Positions 1-6,325 of a stretch of 14,129 bases of DNA are shown in pieces. Origin of the DNA: Elusimicrobia bacterium RIFCSPLOWO2_01_FULL_59_12 (GTDB taxonomy: Bacteria > Elusimicrobiota > Elusimicrobia > 2-01-FULL-59-12); assembly GCA_001800075.1 (NCBI GenBank), contig MGUR01000072.1:1-14129 (forward strand). The letters run 5' to 3'. The notes below the pieces were generated by a model, which ran no database searches, was not told the DNA's origin, and saw only the letters and a program-made list of their open reading frames with translations. Position numbers and translations under genes: made by a program. Each line of letters opens with the position of its first letter. Within the stretch, counting starts at the first letter, position 1.

Positions 1-751
1 CCAGCACCAGGAGCGCGTCGATGGACAGAAAGCCCTCCGCCAGGATCTTCGCGCGAAAGCGGGCCGCGAACGGTTTCAGCAGTTTCGTCAGCAGCGCCAG
101 AGTCCGGTTCTCCCCCTCGCCTTTGAGCGGCAAGCATTCCAGCGGGACATCAAAATCACACAACCGCCTTGCCAGCGCTCGAACATCGCCCAGTGTGATG
201 CGTTCGAGAACTTCCAACCAGTCCTTCGTGCCGGGTGTTTCCGCCACTACGTCTTGGCGGACCCGCCGATGATTCGGTGGCGGGGAGTCCTGGGTGCTGA
301 GTTGAGATCGCAGCCACAGGGGCCACTCCATCTCAAACAAATCGTCCGCATGAATGCCCTTCTCATCCACCTCCGCGCCGGGGTTGATCCCCGCGGCCAT
401 GGGGAAGCGCTTCAGCAGGCTGAAGGCATAGGAGTGAATCGTCCCGATCGCCGCCCGGTCAATGGTCTCGAGCGCCTTCCGAGCTCGATCTTTTAGTTGA
501 TCGAGCGAGCCCGCCATAGCCTCAGCGGCGGGCCGGGCCTCCTCCACCGTGTTTGCATCCAAGACCTTGTGCAGTTCCGCGGCGATCCGCTCCTTCATCT
601 CCCCCGCCGCCTTCTTGGTAAACGTCATCGCCACCAACGCCTCCATTGGCAAGTTCTTCTCAAAAAGCGCCTGCAGAATCGTCTGAACGAGAGTGTAGGT
701 CTTCCCCGTTCCGGCGCTCGCCTCTATAACGATATTGCGGGAGAGGTTCAT
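1..751 (-). CDS. addA: AddA-type helicase-nuclease, N-terminal part (runs off the left edge)
   Basis: This is the first 250 residues of a UvrD/Rep-like superfamily 1 helicase of the AddA/RecB type, the motor and nuclease subunit that resects double-strand breaks with AddB before RecA loading. The minus strand reads open from the ATG at 749-751 to base 1. The Walker A motif ASAGTGKT is at residues 11-18. Motif Ia follows around residue 45 (MTFTKKAAGEMKERI), and GTIHSYAFSLLKRFP comes near residue 100. A Walker A this close to the N-terminus is typical of AddA. An in-frame stop about 12 codons upstream limits the start, and no clear ribosome binding site precedes it. Residues about 156-171 (SPPPNHRRVRQDVVAE) are encoded by a palindromic repeat and look like an insertion. 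addB lies upstream on the same strand but is separated by an oppositely oriented ORF6N gene. RecB or another UvrD-family member is less likely because of the adjacent AddB. Confidence 0.88.
   Translation of the reverse strand, partial: MNLSRNIVIEASAGTGKTYTLVQTILQALFEKNLPMEALVAMTFTKKAAGEMKERIAAELHKVLDANTVEEARPAAEAMAGSLDQLKDRARKALETIDRAAIGTIHSYAFSLLKRFPMAAGINPGAEVDEKGIHADDLFEMEWPLWLRSQLSTQDSPPPNHRRVRQDVVAETPGTKDWLEVLERITLGDVRALARRLCDFDVPLECLPLKGEGENRTLALLTKLLKPFAARFRAKILAEGFLSIDALLVL
240..284. repeat. Double-hairpin repeat inside addA (copy A)
   Basis: Two adjacent hairpins are visible: TCCGCC (240-245) pairs with GGCGGA (256-261), and CCCGCC (262-267) pairs with GGCGGG (279-284) around an 11-base loop. 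The same arrangement, with the same 11-base second loop and the shared string GGCGGACCCGCC, occurs at 6265-6304 across the ends of rpsT and holA. The repeat is read through in frame by addA without a stop. Confidence 0.7.
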
Positions 752-803
752 AAAAATAAGTGAATATCTTTCATTTTCGCGGGTCTAACGGATAGAAGTA
801 TCC
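752..803. promoter_or_regulatory. Divergent spacer between addA and the ORF6N gene
   Basis: This 52-base AT-rich spacer separates the divergent ATG codons of addA (751, minus) and the ORF6N gene (804, plus), so it would have to hold any local promoter for either. I see no convincing -35/-10 pair. A small perfect hairpin, GGATA-GAAG-TATCC (790-803), abuts the ORF6N start codon where a ribosome binding site would be expected. A regulatory role is inferred from position only. Confidence 0.3.
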
Positions 804-1334
804 ATGGCACTCCTATCGGTACAGCACATTCAACGACATATCTACTTTATCCGTGACCACAAAGTCATGCTGGACAGTCACTTGGCCGATCTCTATGGTG
901 TCAAAACCAAGGTTCTCTTGCAGGCCGTAAAGCGAAACTTGGATCGGTTCCCTGAAGATTTCATGTTCAAAATATCCCCTCATGAAGCTGAAAACTTGAG
1001 GTCACAAATTGTGACCTCAAGTTGGGGAGGTCGACGGTACATGCCCTATGCCTTTACCGAACAGGGGGTTGCGATGCTCTCTTCGGTGTTGCGCAGCCGT
1101 CGGGCCATTCAAGTTAACGTTGCCATTATGCGAGCGTTTGTGAAACTACGCGAGTTGCTGGCCACCCATAAAGATCTGGCCCGAAAGCTCGCTGAGTTGG
1201 AGCGAAAATACGACACCCAATTTAAGGTTGTGTTCGACGCCATTCGCCAACTCATGGAACCCGCTCCCGCCTCAAAACCTCCGCGGCTTACGCCAATCAC
1301 CAAGGTGCGCGGTTTCATGGCCAAGGCGCGGTAG
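804..1334 (+). CDS. ORF6N-domain DNA-binding protein
   Basis: This 176-residue protein has the ORF6N (KilA-N-related) domain found in phage antirepressor-like proteins and in many small chromosomal genes of unknown role. The segment IRDHKVMLDSHLADLYGVKT (about residues 16-35) is the typical start of the domain. RNLDRFPEDFMFKIS, then SSWGGRRYMPYAFTEQGVAM and RAIQVNVAIMRAFVKLREL complete it by about residue 115. A charged, probably coiled-coil helix follows (about 117-150), then a basic tail. Length is usual for the family. The gene is read against its neighbours, looks less GC-rich than they do, and sits between addB and addA, which suggests acquisition by transfer. Codons 64-73 lie in a perfect palindrome, and a related palindrome directly follows the stop. 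DNA binding is inferred from the domain; target and function are unknown. Confidence 0.85.
   Translation: MALLSVQHIQRHIYFIRDHKVMLDSHLADLYGVKTKVLLQAVKRNLDRFPEDFMFKISPHEAENLRSQIVTSSWGGRRYMPYAFTEQGVAMLSSVLRSRRAIQVNVAIMRAFVKLRELLATHKDLARKLAELERKYDTQFKVVFDAIRQLMEPAPASKPPRLTPITKVRGFMAKAR
993..1023. repeat. Perfect 31-base palindrome inside the ORF6N gene
   Basis: The arm AACTTGAGGTCACAA (993-1007) is exactly inverted at 1009-1023 around the single base A1008. It covers codons 64-73 (NLRSQIVTSS) and the first base of W74. Several codons here (AGG for Arg, TCA and AGT for Ser) are not those favoured in the GC-rich neighbours. The core GGTCACAAATTGTGACC matches 13 of 17 bases of the palindrome at 1335-1355. 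Confidence 0.9.
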
Positions 1335-1355
1335 GTGGTCGCAATTTGCGGCCAC
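1335..1355. repeat. 21-base palindrome between the convergent ORF6N and addB stop codons
   Basis: GTGGTCGCAA (1335-1344) faces TTGCGGCCAC (1346-1355) around one base, with a single mismatch that would be a G-U pair in RNA. It begins on the base after the ORF6N stop codon (1332-1334) and ends two bases before the addB stop (1357-1359). It could act as a bidirectional transcription stop, but neither side has a clear run of T. It could equally be a protein-binding site related to the palindrome inside the ORF6N gene. Confidence 0.75.
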
Positions 1356-1356
1356 A

Positions 1357-4300
1357 TCAGATGCCTTTCTTTGGCGGCGTAAACGCCTCCTCATGCTTCT
1401 TCCGGAGGGGGCTGTTATCTGCCCGGATCTGCGTGGGTTTGTGCTCCTTCCGGCAGAGGGCGGTGAAACTGCACCAGGAGCAGTAGCTGCGCGGGTCGCT
1501 CGGGCGGATATAAAACGAGCCGGATTCAATGTTTTTAACAAGAAAGCTCAGGTTCTTATAGAAGCGCTCACCGTGTTCATCCCAAAAGCCGGGGCCGATT
1601 TTAAGGCAGTCGTCCTCCCCGAGCCGGTAAAAGGTGGCGACCCCGTCTTTGGCGGCCGGGTGACCTTGAGATGTGAGCCAGGCCCGGGCCAACAGGAGGT
1701 AGACGGGTAGTTGGAAGTTCTTTCCCTTCAGGATGGCTGTTTCGACCTTGTCCTTCTTGCCGATCCCGCCCGTTCCGGCTTTATAGTCCACCACTCGAAA
1801 TGCGGGGTGCTTTCCTTCGCGGATATCCAGCCGATCGACCCGGCCATGTAACGGTGCCTGGCACAAAGCCGCGCTACGTTGCTCCGTTGGGCCAGGCACC
1901 GTTGCTAAATCCAGTTCGAAGTAGGCGGGTTTGAAGCCGCTTTCATTCATCTCCGCGAGGTCCAGCGGAATGAAGCGTTTGAGCACGGCCAGGATCTTGT
2001 TCTGTTCGGCCTGCCAGGCGATGGGATAGAGGTCGGGGTGGTCTTTTTCAAAACGGCGGAAAACAGCGGAGCTGACTTGGGTGAGGCGAGATTCCCATTC
2101 AGCCGCACCCCCATCCATGCCTTCCCCCATCAAGGGGGAAGGGGACGTGTTGGGAAGGCCTCGATAGAACTGCTCTAAAATCTCGTGAATGATTTTTCCT
2201 CGGGCGGTGTGCGCGACTTCGCCGTCCTCCACATCCTTTTCATCCGGGTCGAGTTCGAGGACCTTGCGGCCGTAGATTTTGAACGGGCATTCGGCGAGGT
2301 CCTTCAAGGTGCCCGGGGACAGGCCTCCGGCGAGGATCGCTTTCGCCAGCGGGTGGTCTTTGCCGATCAAACCGTCATGCGCGCCCAGCGCCCCGAAGGC
2401 TTCGATCTCGCTTTGTGATTTCAACAGGCGCGCGATCAGCTCCCGGTCCCATCCCAGAGCCTGATACAGCGCATCGGCATCCCGGTTTTCGCGATGGAAG
2501 ACCAGTGAGATTTCCTTGGGCCGGAGCGTGCCGGGCGGGACCTGGCGGATTTTCTCCATCCAGGCCCGGCGCAGGGGTTTCAGTTCCAGGTTGTTCTTGT
2601 GCAGGAAATCGTGAAGGTACAGCGAGATGACCAGCGCCTTGCCTTCTTCATCGGAGCGCTGGCAGGAAAGATGAAGATGATGACCGGATGACCGGATGGC
2701 CAGATGGAATAAAAGTTTCTCCTCCTGATAACCGTCCATCTTTCGCCCGATGCGGCAGCCGAGGGCGCTGGCCAGCGCCGAGCGGGCGGCATCGGAAAGG
2801 AACGGGTCCTCGCGGATCAGACGCGGAAAAAGTTTTTCGTTGAGGCCCACCAGGAAGACCGCTTCAAAGGACAACCCGCGCGCGGTCATCACGTCCATCA
2901 CCTGAACGCCCGCCGCGTTGTCCGTCGTCAGGGGCAGCCGCAGCCCCTCCAGCTTTTCTTCCAGGACGTCCAGAAATCGTTCCCGCGAAACGGGGCGTCC
3001 GAGTATGTCCAACTGCGACAACGCGGCGATCGCGGCCTGCAATCCTTCCCCAAGCGCGTACTCCGTAGAATCCGCGCCTTTGGGAAGTTTGATTTCGGAG
3101 GCGAGAAGATTTTTTGCCCAGGCGACGTGAGAGGACCAGGCGCCGCTCGCGCTTGCGGGGTTTTCCCGCAACACCTGCCTCGCCCGCTTGATCAGCGGAT
3201 ACGCCCCCACGGGTTCTTCGGCGTGAAGCGCGTGAGGAATACGGTGGGATTCGAAGACTTCCCGGATTGTGTTCAGATAGGGATCGAGCGTGCGAGCCTG
3301 GAGCGACATGTGATGAAACGGCACACCGGAATCCGCAAGTTCGAGGATTTTCTTGGCGGCCAGCCAGATTTCGTCGTGGGTGCCGGAACAGGACCACGCC
3401 TCAACGGACTGACGCGAAGACGCGGTGACGCGGAGACGCGGAGACGGTTCCGGCTCGGTGTTTCCCCGTGTCCCGGTGTCCCGGTGTCCCCGTGTCGACA
3501 CCTTACTTGTTAAAGCCGGGTCCTTCAGCAGTATCTCCGCATACCCGTACGCCGGATTCCCCTCTTCGTACGGAAAGTACACGGTGGTATTCGGGTGGCC
3601 CGACAACCCATTAATCAGATCGAGCTGGACGCCGGTGAGGTCGTAGAAGCCGTAGAGGTAGATCGACGTCTGGCCTTTGATCCAGCCGCTCTTGGGGATG
3701 GCGTCCGCCGCGCGGTGGATGAAATCGGCGCCCACGCGCAGGCCGCGGTCATGCAGTTCTTTGTACATCAGCACATTGAGCTCAAGGATCGGGACGGCCC
3801 CGTCCGCGTTGTCCCCCAGGTGTCCTTCGCGCGCTGCGTTCGCGCAGTCCACGACCTTGGCGCCGGAGTCCTGCAAATCTTTGAGTGTGGCCGCCAGAGC
3901 GCCCGACAGTCCTTTGGGGATCGGGACGCCCGGGCGGATCAACTCTTTCCGCGAATGAAAGGGCGCAGCACCTCGACCCTCCAGGAAATCGTGAACAATC
4001 TCTCGGAACAGCGCCGGTTCCGTGACGAACCGGTCCTCCAGCGCGGGTCCCTCCGCCAGGACCCGTTCTGCGAGCGCGTAAAAGGTCAGAAAATGGATGT
4101 TTAGGAAACCCTCACCCCCAACCCCCTCTCCCTCCATAGGGAGAGGGGGGGCATAACCTTCCCCTCTCCCTATGGAGGGAGAGGGTGGCCGAAGGCCGGG
4201 TGAGGGTGAGGTGTTGGCCAGAAGTCTTTGCAGATGGTTCAGGAGCGTCGCGGACGGAGAGAGAACCAATAGATTCGCAAGCGGATCCGCCTGCTTCCGG

Positions 4301-4365
4301 GCCAGGAGGTCCTTTAAAAACGCTTCTTCAAGCGCGCGGTAGGTTCCGGTATGGAGGGTGGACAT
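1357..4365 (-). CDS. addB: AddB-type nuclease/helicase subunit
   Basis: This 1002-residue protein matches AddB, the partner of AddA in end resection. The C-terminal RecB-like PD-(D/E)XK nuclease is complete: H727 in GKIIHEILE, D844 in GRVDRLD, and D860/K862 in VVDYKAG. Four cysteines expected to bind a 4Fe-4S cluster are present: C693 in LAECPF, then C962, C965 and C971 (CSWCSFTALC). The N-terminus shows no GKT/GKS Walker A, so ATP binding is probably lost, as in some AddB/RexB proteins. Helicase-like landmarks such as DVMTARGLSFEAVFLVGLNE remain. Residues 53-86, about 290-318, 742-754 and 821-839 are encoded by repeats and look like in-frame insertions; the last abuts the nuclease motif. The ATG is 37 bp after murJ, on the same strand, with no clear ribosome binding site. 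The partner addA is displaced by the ORF6N gene. Confidence 0.9.
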   Translation of the reverse strand: MSTLHTGTYRALEEAFLKDLLARKQADPLANLLVLSPSATLLNHLQRLLANTSPSPGLRPPSPSIGRGEGYAPPLPMEGEGVGGEGFLNIHFLTFYALAERVLAEGPALEDRFVTEPALFREIVHDFLEGRGAAPFHSRKELIRPGVPIPKGLSGALAATLKDLQDSGAKVVDCANAAREGHLGDNADGAVPILELNVLMYKELHDRGLRVGADFIHRAADAIPKSGWIKGQTSIYLYGFYDLTGVQLDLINGLSGHPNTTVYFPYEEGNPAYGYAEILLKDPALTSKVSTRGHRDTGTRGNTEPEPSPRLRVTASSRQSVEAWSCSGTHDEIWLAAKKILELADSGVPFHHMSLQARTLDPYLNTIREVFESHRIPHALHAEEPVGAYPLIKRARQVLRENPASASGAWSSHVAWAKNLLASEIKLPKGADSTEYALGEGLQAAIAALSQLDILGRPVSRERFLDVLEEKLEGLRLPLTTDNAAGVQVMDVMTARGLSFEAVFLVGLNEKLFPRLIREDPFLSDAARSALASALGCRIGRKMDGYQEEKLLFHLAIRSSGHHLHLSCQRSDEEGKALVISLYLHDFLHKNNLELKPLRRAWMEKIRQVPPGTLRPKEISLVFHRENRDADALYQALGWDRELIARLLKSQSEIEAFGALGAHDGLIGKDHPLAKAILAGGLSPGTLKDLAECPFKIYGRKVLELDPDEKDVEDGEVAHTARGKIIHEILEQFYRGLPNTSPSPLMGEGMDGGAAEWESRLTQVSSAVFRRFEKDHPDLYPIAWQAEQNKILAVLKRFIPLDLAEMNESGFKPAYFELDLATVPGPTEQRSAALCQAPLHGRVDRLDIREGKHPAFRVVDYKAGTGGIGKKDKVETAILKGKNFQLPVYLLLARAWLTSQGHPAAKDGVATFYRLGEDDCLKIGPGFWDEHGERFYKNLSFLVKNIESGSFYIRPSDPRSYCSWCSFTALCRKEHKPTQIRADNSPLRKKHEEAFTPPKKGI
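1850..1903. repeat. Long-armed inverted repeat inside addB, beside the nuclease motif
   Basis: AACGGTGCCTGGC (1850-1862) is exactly inverted at 1891-1903, a 13 bp stem around a 28-base loop. It is read in frame by addB as residues 821-839, just before GRVDRLD. The GGTGCCTGGCAC core resembles short interspersed palindromes seen in many bacterial genomes; that resemblance is from memory. Confidence 0.85.
2104..2142. repeat. 39-base repeat in addB, shared with leuS
   Basis: This stretch matches 9428-9466 inside leuS at 37 of 39 positions in the same orientation. It contains a 9 bp hairpin, CCTTCCCCC (2120-2128) with GGGGGAAGG (2134-2142) around ATCAA. In addB it encodes PSPLMGEGMDGGA (residues 742-754), shortly after the conserved nuclease histidine H727. 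Confidence 0.85.
2679..2707. repeat. 8-bp tandem array in addB
   Basis: GATGACCG, GATGACCG, GATGGCCA and a partial GATGG follow each other with an 8 bp period. They encode about residues 553-563 of AddB, where related proteins have the motif VI-like ALTRARE stretch. The length seems unchanged from the family pattern, so this is a replacement or chance rather than an insertion. Confidence 0.5.
3411..3496. repeat. Two short-period arrays inside addB
   Basis: GACGCGRWGA-type units run from 3411 to about 3447. CCSGTGTC units (CCCGTGTC, CCGGTGTC, CCGGTGTC, CCCGTGTC) run from 3465 to 3496. They are read in frame as a charged, low-complexity segment (about residues 290-318, RGHRDTGTRGNTEPEPSPR) that does not look like conserved AddB sequence. 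Confidence 0.7.
4108..4207. repeat. 100-bp palindromic element with terminal inverted repeats, inside addB
   Basis: The ends ACCCTCACCC (4108-4117) and GGGTGAGGGT (4198-4207) are exact inverted repeats. Inside lie a perfect 12 bp hairpin (4122-4133 with 4138-4149, loop CCAT), a 10 bp hairpin (4162-4171 with 4176-4185, loop ATGG) and a small GGCC-GAA-GGCC hairpin (4187-4197). The layout resembles a small non-autonomous mobile element. It is read in frame as the Pro/Gly-rich residues 53-86 of AddB. No transposase is present in the window. Confidence 0.85.
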
Positions 4366-4402
4366 GGAGGGACTTCATTGTACTGGAAAGGCTGGGACCA
4401 GA

Positions 4403-5980
4403 CTAGTCGGCTTCGACGGGGTGAGCGCGGGACAGGATCGACCAGAACGGACCCCATTCTTCCATGCGCAGGCCGCGGGCCAGGCCGAGGTAAACCAATC
4501 CGCCCCCCGCGATCGCCACGGCCAGACGCACGATCAGATGAAAGGGACCCCGCGCGGTCATCACCAGGTGGCAAAAACCGATCATCCCTAAAGATGCGGC
4601 GCAGGCTTTCAAGAGACAAGTCAGAATCCGCCGCCCGCCCAAAAGGCCGATTTTCCTCCTCAGCAGATAAAACAATAGCGCCGCGTTGACCCAGGAGGCT
4701 ACGGCGGTGGCCAGCGCGAGTCCCCCCACCCCCATGCGCCGCATCAGCGCCAGGCTCAAGACGATATTCAGCCCCACGCAGACCGCGGCAACCGCGACCG
4801 GGACGCGCGTGTTCTGGTGCGCGTAGAACGCGCTGGCGAGGATCTTCACCGCCGCGTAGGCAAACAACCCGAGCGAGAAAAACAGCATCGCCCGGGAGGT
4901 CATCTCGGTGGCCTCGGGTGTGAACTGGCCATGTTCAAACAGGACTTTCACGATGGGCGCGCCCAAAAACATCAGGCCCGCCATCGCGGGGATGATCATG
5001 AACAAGGTCAGGCGGAGCGAAAAGTTGAGGGTGTCCTTAATCTGAACGGCATCGCCCCGCGCGACGCTGGCGGACATCGCGGGAAGCGCGACCTGCGACA
5101 GCGCGATCCCGAAGAGGGCCAGCGGCAGCTGCATCACCCGGTTGGAGTAGTACAGCGCGGTGACCGAGCCTTGCTGCAGGAACGAAGCGATCATCGTGTC
5201 CACAAAAGCGTTGAGCTGGTCCACCGAAATCCCGATCGTGGCCGGGAGCATCAATTTTTCCACCCGCAGGACGCCCTCGTGCCTCAAGTCCCATCCGAAC
5301 ATCAGCCGGTATCCCTTTTTAAGGAGCGCGGGGATCTGGATAACCCATTGGATAAATCCCCCGATCGCCACGCTGACCGCCAATCCGATCACCTGCTGGA
5401 CCGGCGAAACAAACGGCGCGACGGCGAGCAAATAGACGATCTCCACAACGCTCAAGGCGGCGGGCGCCAGGGCGGGCAGGAAAAAGGAATGAAAAGCGTT
5501 CAAAACCCCGGTCAGCAGCGCCGCCAGGGAGATGAACAGCAGAAACGGAAACATGTACCGGGTGAGCGTGACGGTCAGATCGAAGCGTTCCGGAGTGCGC
5601 TCGAACCCCATGGCGATCACGCGGGTGATCTGCGGCGCGAACATCACGCCCAGCGCGGTCAAGGCGACCAAAAGCGCCAGGAGCGTCGTGAACATCACGC
5701 TGAAGAAGCGCTGGGTTTTTTCTTTTCCGTGCTTCTCCGCGTATTCTGAAAACACGGGGATAAACGAGGCGGAAAGCGCTCCCTCCCCCAGCAGGCGCCG
5801 GAACAAGTTGGAGATCCGGAACGCCGCGTAGAAGGCGTCCGCCGCAAGGCCGGCGCCGAAAAAATTGGCGACCAGGCTGTCCCGGACATACCCCAGGATC
5901 CGCGAGAGCATCGTGGCGCCTGTAAAGACGCCGGCGCGCTTCGCTAATTTATGCTGATCGGAGCTCACGGTGTGATACAA
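4403..5980 (-). CDS. murJ: Lipid II flippase MurJ
   Basis: MurJ is the inner-membrane MOP-superfamily flippase that moves lipid II to the periplasmic face for peptidoglycan synthesis. The protein shows the family N-terminus (AGVFTGATMLSRILGYVRDS, with ANFFGAGLAADAFYAAFRI next), the RRLLGEGALSASFIPVFSEY segment, and hydrophobic stretches along its whole length consistent with about 14 membrane helices. At about 525 residues it has the usual length. The start is uncertain. The frame opens at GTG 5986, but AAGGAG (plus-strand complement CTCCTT, 5985-5990) sits only 5 bases before TTG 5978-5980, which I prefer; GTG 5966-5968 is the third option. rpsT starts divergently at 5992, so the murJ promoter must lie inside rpsT. 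TTTAAT (complement of 6000-6005) is a weak -10 candidate. addB follows 37 bp downstream. Confidence 0.93.
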   Translation of the reverse strand: MYHTVSSDQHKLAKRAGVFTGATMLSRILGYVRDSLVANFFGAGLAADAFYAAFRISNLFRRLLGEGALSASFIPVFSEYAEKHGKEKTQRFFSVMFTTLLALLVALTALGVMFAPQITRVIAMGFERTPERFDLTVTLTRYMFPFLLFISLAALLTGVLNAFHSFFLPALAPAALSVVEIVYLLAVAPFVSPVQQVIGLAVSVAIGGFIQWVIQIPALLKKGYRLMFGWDLRHEGVLRVEKLMLPATIGISVDQLNAFVDTMIASFLQQGSVTALYYSNRVMQLPLALFGIALSQVALPAMSASVARGDAVQIKDTLNFSLRLTLFMIIPAMAGLMFLGAPIVKVLFEHGQFTPEATEMTSRAMLFFSLGLFAYAAVKILASAFYAHQNTRVPVAVAAVCVGLNIVLSLALMRRMGVGGLALATAVASWVNAALLFYLLRRKIGLLGGRRILTCLLKACAASLGMIGFCHLVMTARGPFHLIVRLAVAIAGGGLVYLGLARGLRMEEWGPFWSILSRAHPVEAD

Positions 5981-5981
5981 T
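5973..5981 (+). promoter_or_regulatory. Putative extended -10 element for rpsT
   Basis: TGATACAAT matches an extended -10 (TGn plus TATAAT with one mismatch). It ends 10 bases before the rpsT ATG, which puts transcription start within a few bases of the start codon. No good -35 is seen. The site lies at the very start of, or inside, the divergent murJ gene. Confidence 0.4.
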
Positions 5982-5991
5982 ACCACTCCTT

Positions 5992-6297
5992 ATGGCAAAA
6001 TTAAAGACGGGACGACACACCTCAGCGCTCAAAGCCGCCCGGCAAGCCGAACGGCACGCGGTCGGAAACCTTGAAATCCGAAGCCGCATTCACACGATCG
6101 CCCGAAACGTAGAAGCGGCCGTGGCTAAGAAAGACGCCAAGACAGCCAAGGCGCTGCTCAACGAAGCGTTTCAGGCGTGGGATAAAGCGGCCAAGACGGG
6201 CGTGGTGCACTGGCGGTCGGCGTCGCGGAAAAAAGCGCGGTTATCAAGCCGCGTCAACGGACTGTCCGCCACTAAGGCGGACCCGCCAAAGCCGTAA
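5992..6297 (+). CDS. rpsT: 30S ribosomal protein S20
   Basis: S20 binds 16S rRNA early in 30S assembly. The sequence has the expected basic, helical make-up: the N-terminal Lys/Arg-rich stretch, IRSRIHTIARNVEAAVAKKD in the middle, and the signature DKAAKTGVVHWRSASRKKAR near residues 63-82. S20 is usually 85-90 residues long; this one has 101. The extra C-terminal residues after VNGLSA (TKADPPKP) are encoded by a double-hairpin repeat. There is no ribosome binding site: the bases before the ATG are CTCCTT, the complement of one, which instead serves murJ on the other strand. With an extended -10 only 10 bases upstream, a leaderless or nearly leaderless mRNA is likely. The 3' end overlaps convergent holA by 26 bp. 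Confidence 0.95.
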   Translation: MAKLKTGRHTSALKAARQAERHAVGNLEIRSRIHTIARNVEAAVAKKDAKTAKALLNEAFQAWDKAAKTGVVHWRSASRKKARLSSRVNGLSATKADPPKP

Positions 6298-6325
6298 TGG
6301 CGGGCAAACCCTGCCCGCCGGCAGG
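6264..6325. repeat. Hairpin repeat cluster across the rpsT and holA 3' ends (copy B)
   Basis: Three hairpins follow each other: GTCCGCC (6264-6270) with GGCGGAC (6276-6282), CCCGCC (6282-6287) with GGCGGG (6299-6304), and CCTGCC (6310-6315) with GGCAGG (6320-6325). The first two match the layout of the addA copy at 240-284, including the 11-base second loop. The holA stop (6272-6274) lies in the first loop and the rpsT stop (6295-6297) in the second, so the repeat supplies the ends of both genes. No T-run follows on either side; any role as a terminator is a guess. Confidence 0.8.

Noticed and set aside
804..1334. Toxin-antitoxin or prophage remnant around the ORF6N gene
   Set aside because: No second small gene, integrase or other phage gene is near; only this single gene is inserted.
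1357..4365. addB as a pseudogene because of repeat insertions
   Set aside because: The frame is unbroken over 1002 codons and nuclease and iron-sulfur residues are all present.
4817..5749. 310-codon plus-strand open frame opposite murJ
   Set aside because: Composition is extremely charged with many His, Gln and Arg, typical of an antisense shadow of a membrane protein gene.
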